Source of the DNA: Antiquaquibacter metalliresistens
GTDB lineage: Bacteria; Actinomycetota; Actinomycetes; Actinomycetales; Microbacteriaceae
Direction of reading: 5' to 3'
DNA: 64,000 bases
NCBI RefSeq assembly: GCF_029211225.1
Contig: NZ_JARGEM010000004.1
Coordinates: 62,001-126,000 of the forward strand
The notes under the pieces are model-generated. The model was not told where the DNA came from. It was given only the letters and a program-made list of their open reading frames with translations, and searched no databases. Numbering within the stretch: the first letter of the stretch is position 1; each line of letters begins with the position of its first letter. The position numbers were made by a program, and so were the translations under genes. This document shows positions 1-12,300 of this stretch, one piece after another.

Positions 1-471
1 GTTGAGCCCGGCGAGCTTCATCAGGTCCACGGCCGCCTCGGTGTGACCGTCGCGCTGCTGCACCCCGCCGTCCACGGCACGAAGCGGCAGGATGTGGCCC
101 GGGCGGATCACGCTCGCCGGCGTCGACTCCGGGTCGGCCAGCACCCGCAGCGTGTGGGCGCGGTCGGAGGCGCTGATGCCGGTGGAGAGCCGGTCCGCAG
201 CATCCACCGAGATCGTGTAGGCGGTGCCGCGCGGGTCTTCGTTGGTCGAGACCATCGGCGGCAGGTTCAGCCGCTCGGCGATCTCGTTCGTCATGGGCGC
301 GCAGACGAAGCCGGACGAGACGCGCACCATCCAGGCCAGCCACTCCTGGCTCGCGAGCTCCGCCGAGATGATCACGTCGCCCTCGTTCTCGCGGCCCTCG
401 TCGTCGGCGACGATCACGGGCTTGCCGAGGCGCAACGCGGCGACGGCTTCGGGGATGGTTGAGAGGGTCAT
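1..471 (-). CDS. ribBA: RibBA / RibB, 3,4-dihydroxy-2-butanone-4-phosphate synthase (partial, runs off the window)
   Basis: Makes 3,4-dihydroxy-2-butanone 4-phosphate from ribulose 5-phosphate for riboflavin synthesis. Only the first 157 codons are present, and all belong to the RibB domain. The acidic loop DDEGRENEGD near residues 23-32 is the metal and substrate site, and further on lie RPGHILPLRA and the GHTEA region. In actinobacteria this domain is usually fused to GTP cyclohydrolase II, but that half lies outside the window, so RibBA rather than RibB is an inference. The ATG at 471 overlaps the TGA of ribE as ATGA, which suggests translational coupling in a ribD-ribE-ribBA operon under the FMN riboswitch. 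Confidence 0.9.
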   Translation of the reverse strand, partial: MTLSTIPEAVAALRLGKPVIVADDEGRENEGDVIISAELASQEWLAWMVRVSSGFVCAPMTNEIAERLNLPPMVSTNEDPRGTAYTISVDAADRLSTGISASDRAHTLRVLADPESTPASVIRPGHILPLRAVDGGVQQRDGHTEAAVDLMKLAGLN

Positions 472-1076
472 GATCGTCCTTCCATGGGCGCGAACTCGGC
501 GAGACGGGCCACGTGGCGGGCCAGGATGTCCGTCTCGATGTTGACCGTCGCGCCGGGGGTGAGCAGGCCGAGCGTCGTCGCGGTGAGGGTCTCGGGGATC
601 AGGGACACCTCGAACCAGTCCCGCCCGACCGCGCTGACGGTGAGCGAGGTGCCGTCGACTGCGATCGAGCCCTTGCGGGCCACGAGGGGGGCGACATCCG
701 GGGCCAGGGTGAAGCGGATGACGCGCCAGGCGCTGCCGTCCTCGACGGAGAGCACCGTCGCGGTGCCGTCGATGTGGCCCTGCACGATGTGCCCGCCGAG
801 CCGGTCGTTCACCTGCGCGGCGCGCTCGATGTTCACGCGGCGACCTGGGGCGAACCCTCCGAGCGTCGACATGGCGATCGATTCCGCCATGACGTCGGCG
901 GCGAACCAGTCCGGCCCCTGCTCGATCACGGTCAGGCACACGCCGCTGACCGAGATGGAGTCGCCGTGCTTCGCGTCGGAGACCGCCAGCGGTGCGCGCA
1001 CGGTGAGGCGACCGGCGTCGGCGCCGTGCTCCCACGCGATAACCTCGCCGAGTTCTTCGATGATGCCGGTGAACAT
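468..1076 (-). CDS. ribE: Riboflavin synthase, alpha chain
   Basis: Dismutates two 6,7-dimethyl-8-ribityllumazine molecules into riboflavin and a pyrimidinedione. The 202-residue protein starts with the family hallmark MFTGIIEELG. It has the two-fold internal repeat of lumazine-binding beta barrels: the first has DSISVSGVCLTV near residues 38-49, and the second has GSIAVDGTSLTV about 95 residues later. The start at 1076 was chosen because it gives the conserved N-terminus; the frame stays open upstream inside ribD. The gene begins 2 nt after the ribD stop and ends in an ATGA overlap with ribBA. It also carries the name ribC in some species. Confidence 0.95.
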   Translation of the reverse strand: MFTGIIEELGEVIAWEHGADAGRLTVRAPLAVSDAKHGDSISVSGVCLTVIEQGPDWFAADVMAESIAMSTLGGFAPGRRVNIERAAQVNDRLGGHIVQGHIDGTATVLSVEDGSAWRVIRFTLAPDVAPLVARKGSIAVDGTSLTVSAVGRDWFEVSLIPETLTATTLGLLTPGATVNIETDILARHVARLAEFAPMEGRS

Positions 1077-1078
1077 GA

Positions 1079-2092
1079 CTACTCCTTGGGCCGTGCGGTG
1101 ATGAGGATGTCCTCGCCGAGCGACTCGACGGAGACGATGTGCAGTGTGCGGGCCTCGGCGATCGAGCCGATGCCGAGATCGCCGATGGCGACCCGTGGGC
1201 CGCCGATGAGCTTCGGGGCGAGATAGACGAGGTACTCGTCGGCGAGCCCGGCGGCGATGACGGCGCTCGCGAGCGTGGGCCCGCCCTCGACATAGACGCG
1301 ACGGATGCCGCTGCCGAACAACCCCGAGAGCACCGCCTCCACGTCCCGCGTGCCGGTCTCCAGCAGCCCCGCGGGGTGCTGCCGGAGCCTGGCGTCGCCC
1401 GGAACGGCGCGCTCGCCCACCACCACCGGCAGCGGCTGGTGCGGCATGAGCTCGCCGGCATCCCCGCGCGCGGTCAGCGCCGGGTCGTCGGCGAGCACCG
1501 TGCCGGTGCCGACCAGGATCGCGTCGCTCGCGGCGCGCTGCTCGTGCACGCGCTGCCGCGAGGCGGTGCCGGTGATCCACTGGCTGGAGCCGTCGGCCGC
1601 AGCCGCGCGGCCGTCCAGGCTCGCGGCCCACTTCACGGTGACGTAGGGGCGTCGGTGGCGCACGGCGGTCAGCCAGCGGTGCAGGAACTCCTCGGCTTCA
1701 TCGGCGAGTTCGCCGCCGATGACCTCGACGCCGGCCTCGCGCAGGCGCTCGGCGCCGCCCGCCGACTCGATGCCGGGGTCGTCGATCGCGTAGACGACGC
1801 GGGCGACGCCCGCGGCGATGAGTGCCTCGCTGCAGGGTCCGGTGCGGCCGGAGTGGTTGCAGGGTTCGAGGGTGACGACCGCGGTGAGGCCCGTCGCGTC
1901 CGCGACCTTCGAGAGCGCGTCGACCTCGGCGTGCGCGGTGCCCGAACCGCGGTGCCAGCCCTCGGCGACGACGCTGCCGTGCGCGTCCAGCAGCACGCAA
2001 CCGACCTGGGGGTTCACCCCGACCGAGGGGCCGTTCGCGGCGAGCGCGAGGGCGCGGCGCATCGCGGCCTCGTAGGGCGCTGGCTGGGGCAT
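1079..2092 (-). CDS. ribD: Bifunctional pyrimidine deaminase / reductase RibD
   Basis: Catalyses deamination and then side-chain reduction of the pyrimidine made by GTP cyclohydrolase II. In the 337-residue protein the N-terminal half is a zinc cytidine-deaminase-like domain with HAEVDAL and the PCNHSGRTGPC zinc ligands. The C-terminal half is a reductase domain with the segment VKWAASLDGR. The ATG at 2092 has a GAGGA ribosome site a few bases upstream and gives the typical N-terminus. It is the first gene of the rib operon, directly below an FMN riboswitch, and its ribosome site lies inside a small hairpin at 2098-2111. Confidence 0.95.
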   Translation of the reverse strand: MPQPAPYEAAMRRALALAANGPSVGVNPQVGCVLLDAHGSVVAEGWHRGSGTAHAEVDALSKVADATGLTAVVTLEPCNHSGRTGPCSEALIAAGVARVVYAIDDPGIESAGGAERLREAGVEVIGGELADEAEEFLHRWLTAVRHRRPYVTVKWAASLDGRAAAADGSSQWITGTASRQRVHEQRAASDAILVGTGTVLADDPALTARGDAGELMPHQPLPVVVGERAVPGDARLRQHPAGLLETGTRDVEAVLSGLFGSGIRRVYVEGGPTLASAVIAAGLADEYLVYLAPKLIGGPRVAIGDLGIGSIAEARTLHIVSVESLGEDILITARPKE

Positions 2093-2097
2093 CCGGT

Positions 2098-2111
2098 CCT
2101 CGTTCTCGAGG
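2098..2111 (-). promoter_or_regulatory. Hairpin that masks the ribD ribosome-binding site
   Basis: On the minus strand CCTCG-AGAA-CGAGG forms a perfect 5-bp stem with a 4-nt loop. Its 3' arm contains most of the GAGGA ribosome site of ribD. It lies about 50 nt downstream of the FMN aptamer and is a candidate expression platform for translational control. No poly-T terminator is evident between aptamer and gene, which favours control of translation. The switching itself is inferred. Confidence 0.5.
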
Positions 2112-2158
2112 CTCCGGGAATGGTCGACGACCCGATCGTGCGGCGACGCCACCCGATC

Positions 2159-2299
2159 CGTGCTGCCTCTCTTCCGGACTAGACGATTCTCATCGCCATC
2201 ACCGTCGGTACCGGAATTCCACCGGATCAACCGTGTCGTTGCCGACGCGGGTCGCGGACTATCACCGCCGGTTCGGATTCACACCGACCCCGGAGCACG
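2159..2299 (-). ncRNA. FMN riboswitch (RFN element)
   Basis: Reading the minus strand, the conserved RFN blocks appear in order: GGGGTCGGTG, AACCGGCGGT, AGTCCGCGA, GGTGGAATTCCGGTACCGACGGT (overlapping blocks) and AGTCCGGAAGAGAG. The closing stem P1 is perfect: CGTGCT at 2299-2294 pairs with AGCACG at 2164-2159. The aptamer binds FMN and represses riboflavin synthesis genes. It sits directly upstream of ribD, the first gene of the ribD-ribE-ribBA operon. Confidence 0.95.
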
Positions 2300-2313
2300 T
2301 TCTTGCTACGGCA

Positions 2314-2319
2314 AGTGTA
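2314..2319 (-). promoter_or_regulatory. Possible -10 box of the rib operon
   Basis: The minus strand reads TACACT here, about 15 nt upstream of the first base of the FMN aptamer. This suits a transcript that begins at or just before the riboswitch. No good -35 box is seen at the expected distance, so the call is weak. Confidence 0.3.
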
Positions 2320-2374
2320 ACGCGCACGACCTGGAGGTATTCCCGTGCCGACCGCGGCGTTCGGCGCCGACGCT

Positions 2375-3715
2375 TCAGGAGTCGGTGGATGCCGTGGTGC
2401 CCTCGTAGTCGATGTCGCGCGTCTCGCGGCTGATGAGCAGCGCCACGAGGGTGATCACGGCCATCGCCGACAGGTAGACGCCGACCAGCACCGGGCTGCC
2501 GCCGGCCGCACTCCACAGTGCGACCGCGATGAACGGCGCCACCGCCGCGCCGAGGATGCTGGAGACGTTGTAGCTGATCGCCGACCCGGTGTAGCGCACG
2601 TTGGTCGGGAACAGTTCGGGCAGCACCGCGGCCATCGGCCCGAAGGTCAGGCCCATGAGCGTGAACCCGATCACGAGCACGGCCATCACTCCGATGAAGC
2701 CACCGCCGAACAGCGGCGTGAACAGCAGACCGAAGACGATGATCGCGATCGTGACGACGATGAGGTGGGCGCGGCGTCCGAACCGCTCCGCGAGCGGCCC
2801 CGAGATCAGGGTGAAGACGCCGAAGAACACCACGCCGACGATGAGCATGATGAGGAAGTCGTTGCGGGTGTACCCGAGGCCGGGCACCGCGGCGTCCGTC
2901 GCTGCGGTGCCGTAGGTGAGCGTGAACGTCGTCATCAGGTAGAACAGCGTGTAGGTGGCGAGCATGATGAAGGTGCCGAGGATCAGCGGGCGCCAGCTGC
3001 CCTTGAGCACGCGCCCGAGCGGCACCTTCGCCACCTCGCCGCGCTCGATGACCTTCTGGAATGCCGGGGTCTCGATGAGCCGGAAGCGCACGTAGAGCCC
3101 GATGATCACGAGCACCGCGCTGGCCAGGAACGGCACGCGCCAGCCCCAGGCGAGGAACTGCTCCTGATCGATCGTCGTCGACAGCAGCAGGAAGATGCCG
3201 TTGGCGAGGACGAACCCGATCGGTGCGCCCAACTGCGGGAAGGTGCCGTAGATGGCGCGCTTGCCGGCGGGCGCGTTCTCCGTCGCGAGCAGCGCGGCGC
3301 CGCTCCACTCGCCGCCGAGGCCCAGGCCCTGCCCGAAGCGCATGATCACCAGCAGCGCCGGGGCGATGATCTCCCAGCCCGGCGTCAGCCCGCTCGGCAG
3401 CAGACCGATGATGAACGTCGCGATCCCCATCGTGAGCAGGGATGCCACGAGCGTCTGCTTGCGACCGACGCGATCGCCGAAGTGGCCGAACAGGATCGAG
3501 CCGATCGGGCGGGCGACGAACGCGACGCCGAACACGGCGAAGGACTGCAGCAACGAGATCGTCGGGTCGGCGTTGGCGAAGAACAGGGTCGGGAACACGA
3601 GCACCGCCGCCGTCGCGTATGCGTAGAAGTCGTAGAACTCGATCGAGGTGCCGATGAGGCTCGCGACGATGATGCGCGAGCGCGGGTTGGTCGGGGCGGG
3701 GGCGGTGACTGACAC
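2375..3715 (-). CDS. MFS transporter of the metabolite:H+ symporter (MHS) family
   Basis: Inner-membrane proton symporter for a small organic acid or osmolyte; the substrate cannot be read from sequence. The protein of about 446 residues has 12 hydrophobic helices. Family signatures are IGTSIEFYDFYAY in helix 1, GHFGDRVGRK in the helix 2-3 loop, and RFGQGLGLGGEWSGA in helix 4, typical of the ShiA/ProP/KgtP branch. I prefer the GTG at 3715 because GGAAGGA precedes it by about 9 nt; an in-frame ATG at 3748 lacks such a site. It stands alone between the rib operon and the HAD gene. Confidence 0.85.
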   Translation of the reverse strand: MSVTAPAPTNPRSRIIVASLIGTSIEFYDFYAYATAAVLVFPTLFFANADPTISLLQSFAVFGVAFVARPIGSILFGHFGDRVGRKQTLVASLLTMGIATFIIGLLPSGLTPGWEIIAPALLVIMRFGQGLGLGGEWSGAALLATENAPAGKRAIYGTFPQLGAPIGFVLANGIFLLLSTTIDQEQFLAWGWRVPFLASAVLVIIGLYVRFRLIETPAFQKVIERGEVAKVPLGRVLKGSWRPLILGTFIMLATYTLFYLMTTFTLTYGTAATDAAVPGLGYTRNDFLIMLIVGVVFFGVFTLISGPLAERFGRRAHLIVVTIAIIVFGLLFTPLFGGGFIGVMAVLVIGFTLMGLTFGPMAAVLPELFPTNVRYTGSAISYNVSSILGAAVAPFIAVALWSAAGGSPVLVGVYLSAMAVITLVALLISRETRDIDYEGTTASTDS

Positions 3716-3757
3716 GGTGCTGAATCCTTCCGGCCGCGCGGGCGGCACCGCACAACC

Positions 3758-6341
<2,584 letters not shown>

Positions 6342-6385
6342 GGCACCGAGCCTAGAAGGCGCCGCCGTCATTCGGGGATCGACGG

Positions 6386-7324
6386 CTACAGCGGCAGCGC
6401 GGTGCCCGACGGGGTGCCGTGCTCGGTGCGGTGCTCGTTCAGGTCGATGCCGCGATCGCTCGCGCTCACGGCGATCCAGGCGGCGCCGATCAGCACGACC
6501 TGACACACGAAGTTGAACCAGATGAGCAGACCGATGATCGCCACGAAGCTCGCCAGCAGCGGATTGTGCGTGGCGCCGCCCAGCAGGCTCGTGCCCAGTG
6601 CCTTGAGCACACCGAGCGCGATCGCCGCGAGCACGGTGCCGGGCATCAGCAGCCGCAGCGGAATGTGGATGCCCGAGACCACGCGGTAGAACGAACCGAG
6701 CAGCACGGTGTCGACGATCAGCACGAGCAGCAGGCCGACAGCACGCGCCGCGAACTCCGCCGGCACCGAGTTCTCGTTGACGCCCGCCACCTCGAACAGC
6801 CAGCTCAGCACCTGGGCTCCGAACACCGAGAGTGCCGTGGACACGAGGATGATCGCGCCGAACCCGAGCGCGAGCAGCAGATCCTTGAGCTTGAGCAGTA
6901 CGACGTTGGTGGCGGGGTGCGGCATCCCGAAGAGCGTTCGCACGGCATCCCGGCCCGAGGCGAGCCACCCCAGTGCGGTCAGCAGCAGGCCCCCGGCGGC
7001 GACGGCACCGGTCCAGCCCAGGATGCTCGCCGAGAGCAACTGGGTGGGATCGATCACGCCGCCGCCGCCGGTGTCGATGAGACCCGGCACGTTGAGGGAG
7101 ATGAAATCGAAGAACGCCTGTTGGAGAGCGGGACGCGCCCGGATGATGAAGCCGGCGATCGCGAAGCCCACCCAGATCGCGGCGAACACCGCGAAGATCG
7201 CCTGATAGCTGAGGCCCGCGGCGAGCAGCGGACCGCGGTAGGAGCCGTAGCGCAGCATCACTCGCACGACCTTCAGGCGCATCACGAACGCGGTCGCGTC
7301 GCTGATCCAGCGCTTCAGGCCCAT
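6386..7324 (-). CDS. YihY/BrkB-family integral membrane protein
   Basis: A 312-residue protein with about six membrane helices and the YihY hallmark AAGLSYQAIFAVFAAIW near the N-terminus. The biochemical role of the family is not settled, and the old label as ribonuclease BN was an error. The short C-terminal tail is polar. It begins 59 nt from the divergent ptsI gene and lies upstream of xth on the same strand, with a 44-nt gap. Confidence 0.85.
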   Translation of the reverse strand: MGLKRWISDATAFVMRLKVVRVMLRYGSYRGPLLAAGLSYQAIFAVFAAIWVGFAIAGFIIRARPALQQAFFDFISLNVPGLIDTGGGGVIDPTQLLSASILGWTGAVAAGGLLLTALGWLASGRDAVRTLFGMPHPATNVVLLKLKDLLLALGFGAIILVSTALSVFGAQVLSWLFEVAGVNENSVPAEFAARAVGLLLVLIVDTVLLGSFYRVVSGIHIPLRLLMPGTVLAAIALGVLKALGTSLLGGATHNPLLASFVAIIGLLIWFNFVCQVVLIGAAWIAVSASDRGIDLNEHRTEHGTPSGTALPL

Positions 7325-7383
7325 CGGTCCACCATATCCGCGCGGCTAGTCTGGGCCGAGGTGCGTGATCGGAGGCGCGGGGC

Positions 7384-9021
7384 ATGGAGCTGCTGGGTAC
7401 CGGCGTCGGTCGTGGCGTCGTCGTCGGCAGGGTGCTGCGGATGCCGCCCCCGCTCGCCGCGCCGACCCCGGCCGCCCACGACGGCGACGCCGACGCCGAA
7501 CTGCGGTCGGTGCTGGCCGCGCTCGCCGCGGTCGCCGACGACCTGACCGAGCGTGCTCGGAATGCCGACCCTGTTGCGGGCGCCGTACTCCAGGCGACCG
7601 CCATGATGGTCGCGGACCCGATGATCGCGGACGACGTCGCGACGCGGGTGCGATCCGGCAGCGCGGGCGAGTGGGCGGTGTTCGAGGCGTTCGGCGTGTT
7701 CGAGCGCAGCATCGCCGCGCTCGGCGGAGACCTCGCCGAGCGCGCGGCGGACGTTCGCGATGTCGCGCAGCGCGTGATCGCGCGGCTGCGTGGTGTTGCC
7801 GCGCCGGGCGTGCCGACGAGCGATGCTCCTTTCGTGCTCGTCGCCCACGATCTCGCGCCGGCCGACACCGCCGTGCTCGACCTCGACCTGGTGCTCGGCT
7901 TCGTGACGCGCGACGGCGGTCCGACGAGCCACACGGCGATCCTCGCCCGCTCGCGCGCCATCCCGGCGGTGGTCGGGGTGGCGGACGCCCTCGATCTCGT
8001 CGATGGCATGGTCGTCATGGTGGATGCCGCATCCGGCCGCGTCACGGTCGACCCGGGTGCGGCGGCGATCGCCGCGGTGCCCCGGTCGCGGCCGCGGCGC
8101 GGCGGCGCGGCATCCGCTCGCACCGGACCCGGGGCCCTCGCCGACGGGACCAGGGTGGCGCTGCTGGCGAACGTCGGCTCGGTCGACGACGCGGTGGCCG
8201 CCGTGGCCTGCGGCGCGGAGGGCATCGGCCTGCTGCGGACGGAGTTCCTGTTCATGGGCGAGGCCGTCGCGCCGAGCGTCGAACGTCAGGTCGCTCGCTA
8301 CGTCGAGGTGTTCGAGCACTTTCCGGCCAGACCGGTGGTGGTTCGCGTGTTCGACGCCGGGGTGGACAAGCCGCTGGCCTTCCTGCCGGGCGGCGGTGAG
8401 CAGAATCCCGCGCTCGGCGTGCGGGGATTGCGTGCCCTGCGCGCGAACGGGTCGGTGCTCGACGACCAGCTCGCGGCGCTCGCCCGCGCGCAGGAGCTCG
8501 TGGACGCGCAGGTGTGGGTGATGGCGCCGATGGTGGCGGATGCAGGCGAGGCGACCTGGTTCGTCGAACGCGCTCGCGCCGCCGGCCTGCGCACCCTCGG
8601 GGTGACGGCGGAGGTGCCCTCCCTCGCGATGATGGCGCGGGAGGTCGCGGCCCTCACCGATTTCGTCTCCGTCGGCACCAACGACCTGACCCAGTACCTG
8701 CTCGCGGCGGACCGGTCGCAGGGCGCGCTCGCCGCGTACCAAGACCCGTGGCATCCCGCCGTGCTGCGCACGATCGCGCTGTTCGCGGATGCCGCGGTTG
8801 CGGCGGGCAAGCCCGTGGGCGTATGCGGAGAGGCGGCATCCGATCCCGCCCTGGCGGTCGTGCTGGCCGGGCTGGGGATCACGTCGCTGTCGATGGCTCC
8901 GGCGGCGATCGGCGATGTGCGCGCGGAGCTGTCGTCGGTCACCCTGACGCAGGCGCGCGCACGGGCGGCCGCCGCGCTCGGTGCCTCGACCGCGGGAGAG
9001 GCGCGTGCCCTGGCTGGGTGA
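7384..9021 (+). CDS. ptsI: PTS enzyme I (phosphoenolpyruvate-protein phosphotransferase)
   Basis: Takes phosphate from PEP and passes it to HPr, starting the sugar phosphotransferase chain in the cytosol. The 545 residues are slightly shorter than the usual 570. The N-terminal region holds the HPr-binding helices, and GGPTSHTAI carries the phosphorylated His183. The C-terminal PEP barrel shows LRTEFLFM, the metal-binding stretch RVFDAGVDKP, and SVGTNDLTQY. GGAGG lies 8 nt before the ATG. No ptsH or permease gene is nearby, but an EIIA gene occurs at 31116. Two strong hairpins end the unit. Confidence 0.95.
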   Translation: MELLGTGVGRGVVVGRVLRMPPPLAAPTPAAHDGDADAELRSVLAALAAVADDLTERARNADPVAGAVLQATAMMVADPMIADDVATRVRSGSAGEWAVFEAFGVFERSIAALGGDLAERAADVRDVAQRVIARLRGVAAPGVPTSDAPFVLVAHDLAPADTAVLDLDLVLGFVTRDGGPTSHTAILARSRAIPAVVGVADALDLVDGMVVMVDAASGRVTVDPGAAAIAAVPRSRPRRGGAASARTGPGALADGTRVALLANVGSVDDAVAAVACGAEGIGLLRTEFLFMGEAVAPSVERQVARYVEVFEHFPARPVVVRVFDAGVDKPLAFLPGGGEQNPALGVRGLRALRANGSVLDDQLAALARAQELVDAQVWVMAPMVADAGEATWFVERARAAGLRTLGVTAEVPSLAMMAREVAALTDFVSVGTNDLTQYLLAADRSQGALAAYQDPWHPAVLRTIALFADAAVAAGKPVGVCGEAASDPALAVVLAGLGITSLSMAPAAIGDVRAELSSVTLTQARARAAAALGASTAGEARALAG

Positions 9022-9022
9022 G

Positions 9023-9068
9023 TACCCCCCCCGTTTTGGGGGTAACGGTCCCCCTTATTGGGGACCGT
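9023..9068 (+). terminator. Tandem GC-rich hairpins after ptsI
   Basis: The first hairpin (9023-9044) is TACCCCC paired with GGGGGTA around GTTTT, with extra Cs. The second (9045-9068) is a perfect 9-bp stem, ACGGTCCCC with GGGGACCGT, around a CTTATT loop. They begin 1-2 nt after the ptsI stop. Neither has a clear T-run, which is common for actinobacterial terminators. The 9022-9324 stretch contains no convincing long gene. Confidence 0.6.
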
Positions 9069-9101
9069 CGAGACTGGCGTTCTCTGCTGAGAAGCTGTCA
9101 C

Positions 9102-9142
9102 AATCGGAGCGCTCCAACCCGAATCGGAGCACCTGGAACCCG
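9102..9142 (+). repeat. Two tandem 20/21-bp direct repeats upstream of the VWA adhesin
   Basis: Copy 1 (9102-9121) and copy 2 (9122-9142) share AATCGGAGC at the left and AACCCG at the right, with a variable middle (GCTCC in copy 1, ACCTGG in copy 2). A third AACCCGAAA follows at 9162-9170. The 20-bp step is about two helical turns, so the copies face the same side of DNA. That is the pattern of a regulator-binding site. The regulator is unknown. Confidence 0.45.
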
Positions 9143-9158
9143 AAACCAGGATGTACAG

Positions 9159-9200
9159 ATGAACCCGAAACAGACTTACCCCTTCCGCTCTTCTCTCTGA
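9159..9200 (+). CDS. Possible 13-residue leader peptide upstream of the VWA adhesin
   Basis: ATG at 9159 is preceded by AGGA at a 7-nt spacing and opens a 13-codon frame (MNPKQTYPFRSSL) ending in TGA. It lies 124 nt before the adhesin start. It could be a leader peptide or chance. No homology claim can be made; the ribosome site is the only support. Confidence 0.2.
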   Translation: MNPKQTYPFRSSL

Positions 9201-9324
9201 CGCGCGACGGCATGCCGTTGCGCGCGCGAGTTCAGCGCTGCAGCAACGACGTGCCACCGTGCGGTCCGACGGATCGCGGTCGCTCGCGGGATTCCCGCGC
9301 GCCCGAACAGGTTGGCACCCCCCC

Positions 9325-12300
9325 ATGCGCACACCCTCCATTGCCCGCACCCCGCTCTGGCGCGCCCTCGCGGCATTCATCGCGGCCCTGCTGGCAGCGG
9401 CCGCACTCGTTCCGCTGACCGCAGTCTCTGCGAGCGCGGCGGACCTCGGCACGACGTCGACGATCACCGTGAACGTCAAGGCGCTGCGCACCGGCGTCAA
9501 CGCGGTGAACGGCATCGCAGGGGTCACGTTCGCGCTCTACGCGGGCACCACGGCATCCACGGACTCACCCGGTGCCAAGGTCAACGAGGCGTGGGCCGAG
9601 TGCGTCAGCAACGCCTCGGGCGTGTGCACCTTCACCGTGCCCAACACGGGCAACGGGCAGGTCAACCACAATGCGGTCTACTGGGTCAAGCAACTGGATG
9701 CACCGGACGGCTACTACCTGAACCCCTCGCTGGTCACGGGCAACGGCACCAACGATCCGTCCAATTCCGAGCGGTTCGCCTCCACGGTGAACGCGTTCCG
9801 CACCCCGGCGCTGTCAGGCAGCACGGTGACGCTGCCGGGCACGGGCGCCATGCCCGCGAACACGTCGATGACCTTCCCGCAGGGCACGGCGAACGGGCAG
9901 ACGAGCGGTCGCTACACCACCTCGGGTTCGTTCGCGGTGTCCCTCGACAACCCGCGCTATCAGCCGACCTGCGAGGCCGACCTCGAGGTCGCGATCGTCA
10001 TCGACCTCTCCACCTCCATGGTCTCGCCCACCGATGCGGGACTGGTCGGGGCCAAAACCGCGGCCAAGGCCTTCCTCGATGCGCTCGTCGACACCGGAAC
10101 GAAGGTCTCGATCTTCACCTTCGGCAGCAACGCGAACACGCCGCCTCAGGCGACGCCTGTGGAGGTCACCAGCGCGAACCTCGCCTCGCTGAAGACCACG
10201 GTCAACAACCTCTCGGTCTCCGGTATCCAGTACACCAACTGGGAACGCGGTCTGTGGCAGGTCGCCGCGCAGTCCGGCGCCTACGACCTCGCGGTCGTGC
10301 TGACCGACGGCAATCCAACGCGGCAAGGCGACGGCGCGGGCCAGAGCGACACCTGGACGAACATGCAACGCATGGAAGGCTCCATCTTCTCCGCGAACGC
10401 GATCAAGGCCGAGAACACGCAGATCTTCACGTTCGGGGTGGGGGACGGCGTGACCGGTGCCCCCGACAACCTCCGGGCCGTCTCCGGCGAGATCCCGTGG
10501 AACGGCGCGGGCGGCACCGTCGCGACCTCGGACTTCTTCCAGACCACGCAGTGGGGCCTCGTGGCGGACGGGCTCGGCTCACTCGCGAACTCGTTGACCT
10601 GCGTCGTGCCGATCACCGTCACCAAGACCGAGATCCTCGCCGACGGCTCGACCGCGGTCGGCAGCGGTTGGAAGTTCACCGCGACCGCATCCGGCGACGG
10701 CACGATCGCCCCGGTCGGGCAGCAGACGACGAACGCCAGCGGCGAAGCCGCATGGCAGCTCGCGATCGGCAGCGCCGACGGTGAGGCGTCCGTCTCCCTC
10801 TCGGAGAACCTCGCCAGCAAGCCCGGTTCCTGGTCGCTGGCGAGCGTGCAGTGCACCAACACCCGCACCGGCACCGATCTCGTCGTGCCGCAGTCCCTGC
10901 CCATCCAGTTGACGGGTCTGACCGTCGGCGACAACATCGAGTGCGCGGTCTCGAACCAGCTGCCGCGTGCGGCGAGCGTCGTGGTCACCAAGCAGTGGGT
11001 CATCAACGGCGCAGCGCCGGTGCCGAACGGCCAGCAGCCCGACGGCCTCGCAGCGCAGCTGACGCTCGACGGCCAGAATCGCGGCTGGGGCAGCGCGGTC
11101 ACCGGCTTCGTCTCCGGTTCGGACATCGTGATCAACGAGACGACGACCGACACGAACGAGTTCTGTTCGATCACCGCGAAGCAGCTCACCTCGCCGACGA
11201 CCTCGTCGCTCGGATACACGGCCTCCCTCGTTCCCGGGGTGAACGCGTTCACGATCACGAACACCGTGACCTGCGAGTCGACCCTCACCCTGATCAAGCG
11301 GGTCACCGGAAACGACACGGCGGGTGGTGCCGCCGATGCCGAGGACTTCACGCTGACGGCCGCGGCCGCGGGTCAGACGACGATCACCGGCGACGGGACC
11401 GTCACCGGTTCCGTCGCACCGGGCGTCGCCTACACCCTCAGTGAGACCGGCCCGGCCGGGTACCGCCAGACCGCGCTCGAGTGCGGTCCGAGCGCCACCG
11501 GACCGTGGACGCCGCTCGCGGAGTCCACGGTCACCGTCGCCGCGCAGACCCACACCTGGTGCCGCTTCACGAACGAGGCGGTGGCCCCACAGCTGCGACT
11601 CGTGAAGACGGTGACGGATGGCGTCGTCGACGCGGACAACTGGACACTCACCGCGAGCATCGACGGGTCCGCCGTCGTCTCCGGCGACGGTGTCGCGGAG
11701 CACACCGTGAAGGCCGGCGTCGCCTACCAGCTCGCGGAGACCCCCGTGGACGGTTTCGACGGCTCGGAGTTCACGGCCAGCGCATGGGTGTGTGAGGTCA
11801 CCAGCGGGCCCGGGCAGGGATCGACCCTGCCCACCGCCGACAGCACGGTGACCCTGGCGCTCGGCCAGAACGTCGAGTGCGAGATCGTGAACACCGTGCA
11901 TCCGCTCGCGCCGACGTTCACGAAGACGCCCGGCAGCGCGAGCGCCAATGCCGACGGCACCTGGAATGTCAGCTACACCCTGACCGCGTCGAACCCCTCA
12001 TCCGTCGCAGACGTCGTCTACGACCTGACCGACACCCCGAACCTGCCGTCCGGAGTCACCGGCGTCAGCGCGACGGTGGAGATCGATGGCGTCACGACGC
12101 CCGTGACCTGGACGACGGGCACCTTCACGGTGGCCACCGGTGCGACCATCGGTGCCGGAGCGGACCCGCACGTCTACACCGTGACGCTGCGCCTGGCGGT
12201 CGCGCCCACGACGGATCCCGCGGATCTCGACTGCGCCGTGAGCGGCGGCGGCATCGACAACGATGCGCTGCTGACGCCGGTGGGCGGCGCACCGATCCCG

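Noticed and set aside
9131-9170. ECF-type promoter (GGAAC at -35) for the adhesin
   Set aside because: GGAACC is present at 9135-9140, but no matching -10 (CGTT/CGTC) occurs at 16-17 nt.
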